From: CAZSXS01 sp964611385
Lineage (GTDB): Bacteria; Bacillota; Clostridia; Lachnospirales; CAYPQA01
Length of the DNA stretch: 6,151 nucleotides
Reading direction: 5' to 3'
NCBI GenBank assembly: GCA_964611385.1
Contig: CAZSXS010000124.1
Coordinates: 1 to 6,151, forward strand
This document shows positions 5,441-6,151 of this stretch, one piece after another. The translations under genes and the position numbers were made by a program. Within the stretch, counting starts at the first letter, position 1. Each line of letters begins with the position of its first letter. The notes under the pieces are model-generated. The model had not been told where the DNA came from. It did no database searches and worked only from the letters and a program-made list of their open reading frames with translations.

Positions 5441-5962
5441 TTGACTTTAGAAATAATAGCAGGTACTCTTGTTACCCGGTCGATTCATGCAGAACCCAAC
5501 AAAAGCTCATATGTTCCCTACTATCAGCAATACAGAAAAGAAACACCAGTGAAATCAAGTAGTGTAACAAATAATATCCTATCGTTCTTTGCTCCAAAAG
5601 ATGGAATATATGAATACAAAAACAATGCCATTCCTTTCTCCGATACTGATAATCACTGGGCAAAGAATACCATTGACTTTATTACCGCAAGAGAATTGTT
5701 TGCCGGTGTTGGTGACGGAAAGTTTGACCCCGATGGAGGCATGACACGAGCTATGTTTGCGGCAGTTCTTGCAAGGTTGGATGATGCCGATTTGTCGAAC
5801 TACGCAAGTTCGGTGTTTGCCGATGTAGACATCAACACATGGTACGGGCCTGCTGTTAATTGGGCAACCGAAAAAGGGATCCTTGCGGGATATGGTAACG
5901 GAGTCTTCGGAGCTACCGACAGTATTACCCGTGAACAGATAGAGCAAGTGTGGCACAAATAA
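5441..5962 (+). CDS. S-layer homology (SLH) domain protein, truncated and probably decayed
   Basis: The readable frame gives 173 residues with two SLH modules. The first is at about 65-107 (IPFSDTDNHWAKNTIDFI, then VGDGKFDPDGGMTRAMFAAVL) and the second at about 124-167 (FADVDINTWYGPAVNWATEKGILAGYGNGVFG, then TREQ). SLH modules anchor secreted proteins to pyruvylated cell-wall polymers. LTLEIIAGTLVTRSIHA at the N-terminus resembles the core and cleavage region of a signal peptide, but the positively charged start is missing. TTG at 5441 has no ribosome binding site, and the frame stays open back to a TAA at 5405 without another start. The second SLH module derails after TREQI. Another frame then gives AQIIMNFINAVMK up to TAA at 6001-6003, which looks like the natural SLH ending, so a frameshift near 5941-5955 is likely. 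It is probably a pseudogene fragment, its 5' end perhaps lost to the neighbouring insertions. Confidence 0.65.
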   Translation: MTLEIIAGTLVTRSIHAEPNKSSYVPYYQQYRKETPVKSSSVTNNILSFFAPKDGIYEYKNNAIPFSDTDNHWAKNTIDFITARELFAGVGDGKFDPDGGMTRAMFAAVLARLDDADLSNYASSVFADVDINTWYGPAVNWATEKGILAGYGNGVFGATDSITREQIEQVWHK

Positions 5963-6011
5963 TTATGAATTTCATCAATGCAGTTATGAAAATTAGGATT
6001 TAACAACATGC

Positions 6012-6051
6012 AAAAAGCACCTACGGTCTATATAACTGTTAGGTGCTTTTT
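6012..6051 (+). terminator. Rho-independent terminator after the SLH gene
   Basis: AAAAAGCACCTA (6012-6023) and TAGGTGCTTTTT (6040-6051) form a perfect 12-bp stem with a 16-base loop and a T run on the rightward strand. It lies 9 bases past the TAA at 6001-6003, which supports the idea that the SLH gene originally ended there rather than at 5962. Confidence 0.85.
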
Positions 6052-6151
6052 CAGTCTCTGCTTTATGACTCTACCATCTCCCCTCCCTTTGTATCCTCGA
6101 TAGCGTCTTGTCAAGTGGTGTAAAAAGGAAAACTTCAAAGTGCAGAAAGAA

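Noticed and set aside
6085..6151. Possible insertion sequence end near the right edge (TTTACACCACTTGACA on the minus strand)
   Set aside because: It vaguely resembles terminal repeats of some insertion sequences, but there is no partner repeat or transposase in the window.

Overview
The window looks like a chromosomal segment of a low-to-mid GC anaerobic Firmicute, probably in Clostridia. This rests on gene content (a NanE/ROK-kinase pair, an S-layer homology protein, a clostridial-looking IS607 element with TnpB), AGGAGG-type ribosome binding sites and Firmicute-type promoters. No rRNA, tRNA or CRISPR array was seen, and the genus cannot be fixed from this sequence.

Layout. Positions 1-1599 (+) hold a class I SAM-dependent methyltransferase and, after a short gap, an APH(3')-like aminoglycoside phosphotransferase with all key catalytic residues. 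The methyltransferase frame reads like protein upstream of its only start codon until an in-frame TAG at 40-42, so its N-terminus may be broken. A strong bidirectional hairpin (1650-1695) separates this pair from a convergent leftward pair. That pair is nanE (ManNAc-6-P 2-epimerase) followed by an overlapping ROK-family sugar kinase, probably ManNAc kinase (NanK). Together they would convert ManNAc to GlcNAc-6-P in sialic acid or ManNAc catabolism.

Immediately upstream of nanE is an intact IS607-family element (about 3329-5302, leftward). It has a serine recombinase tnpA with a near-consensus promoter, a tnpB with complete RuvC and zinc-finger residues, and a candidate right-end omega RNA region. 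The main result is the insertion site. Joining the two flanks at a shared GG gives AAGGAGGGACTTATG, a consensus Shine-Dalgarno with good spacing to the nanE start. The element therefore appears to have landed inside the nanE ribosome binding site. The DNA just beyond its right end, where a TnpB guide is expected, is the nanE start-codon region.

Right of the element, 5318-5420 is a 103-bp imperfect palindrome ending in TATACTCAGTC/GACTGAGTATA and resembling a TA-flanked MITE. It abuts a rightward S-layer homology gene that lacks a convincing start and looks frameshifted at its C-terminus. That gene ends at a clear hairpin terminator (6012-6051). I see nothing identifiable in the last 100 bases. 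The region between tnpA and the SLH gene therefore shows at least two insertion events and a decayed gene, while nanE and nanK remain intact but displaced from their original leader.
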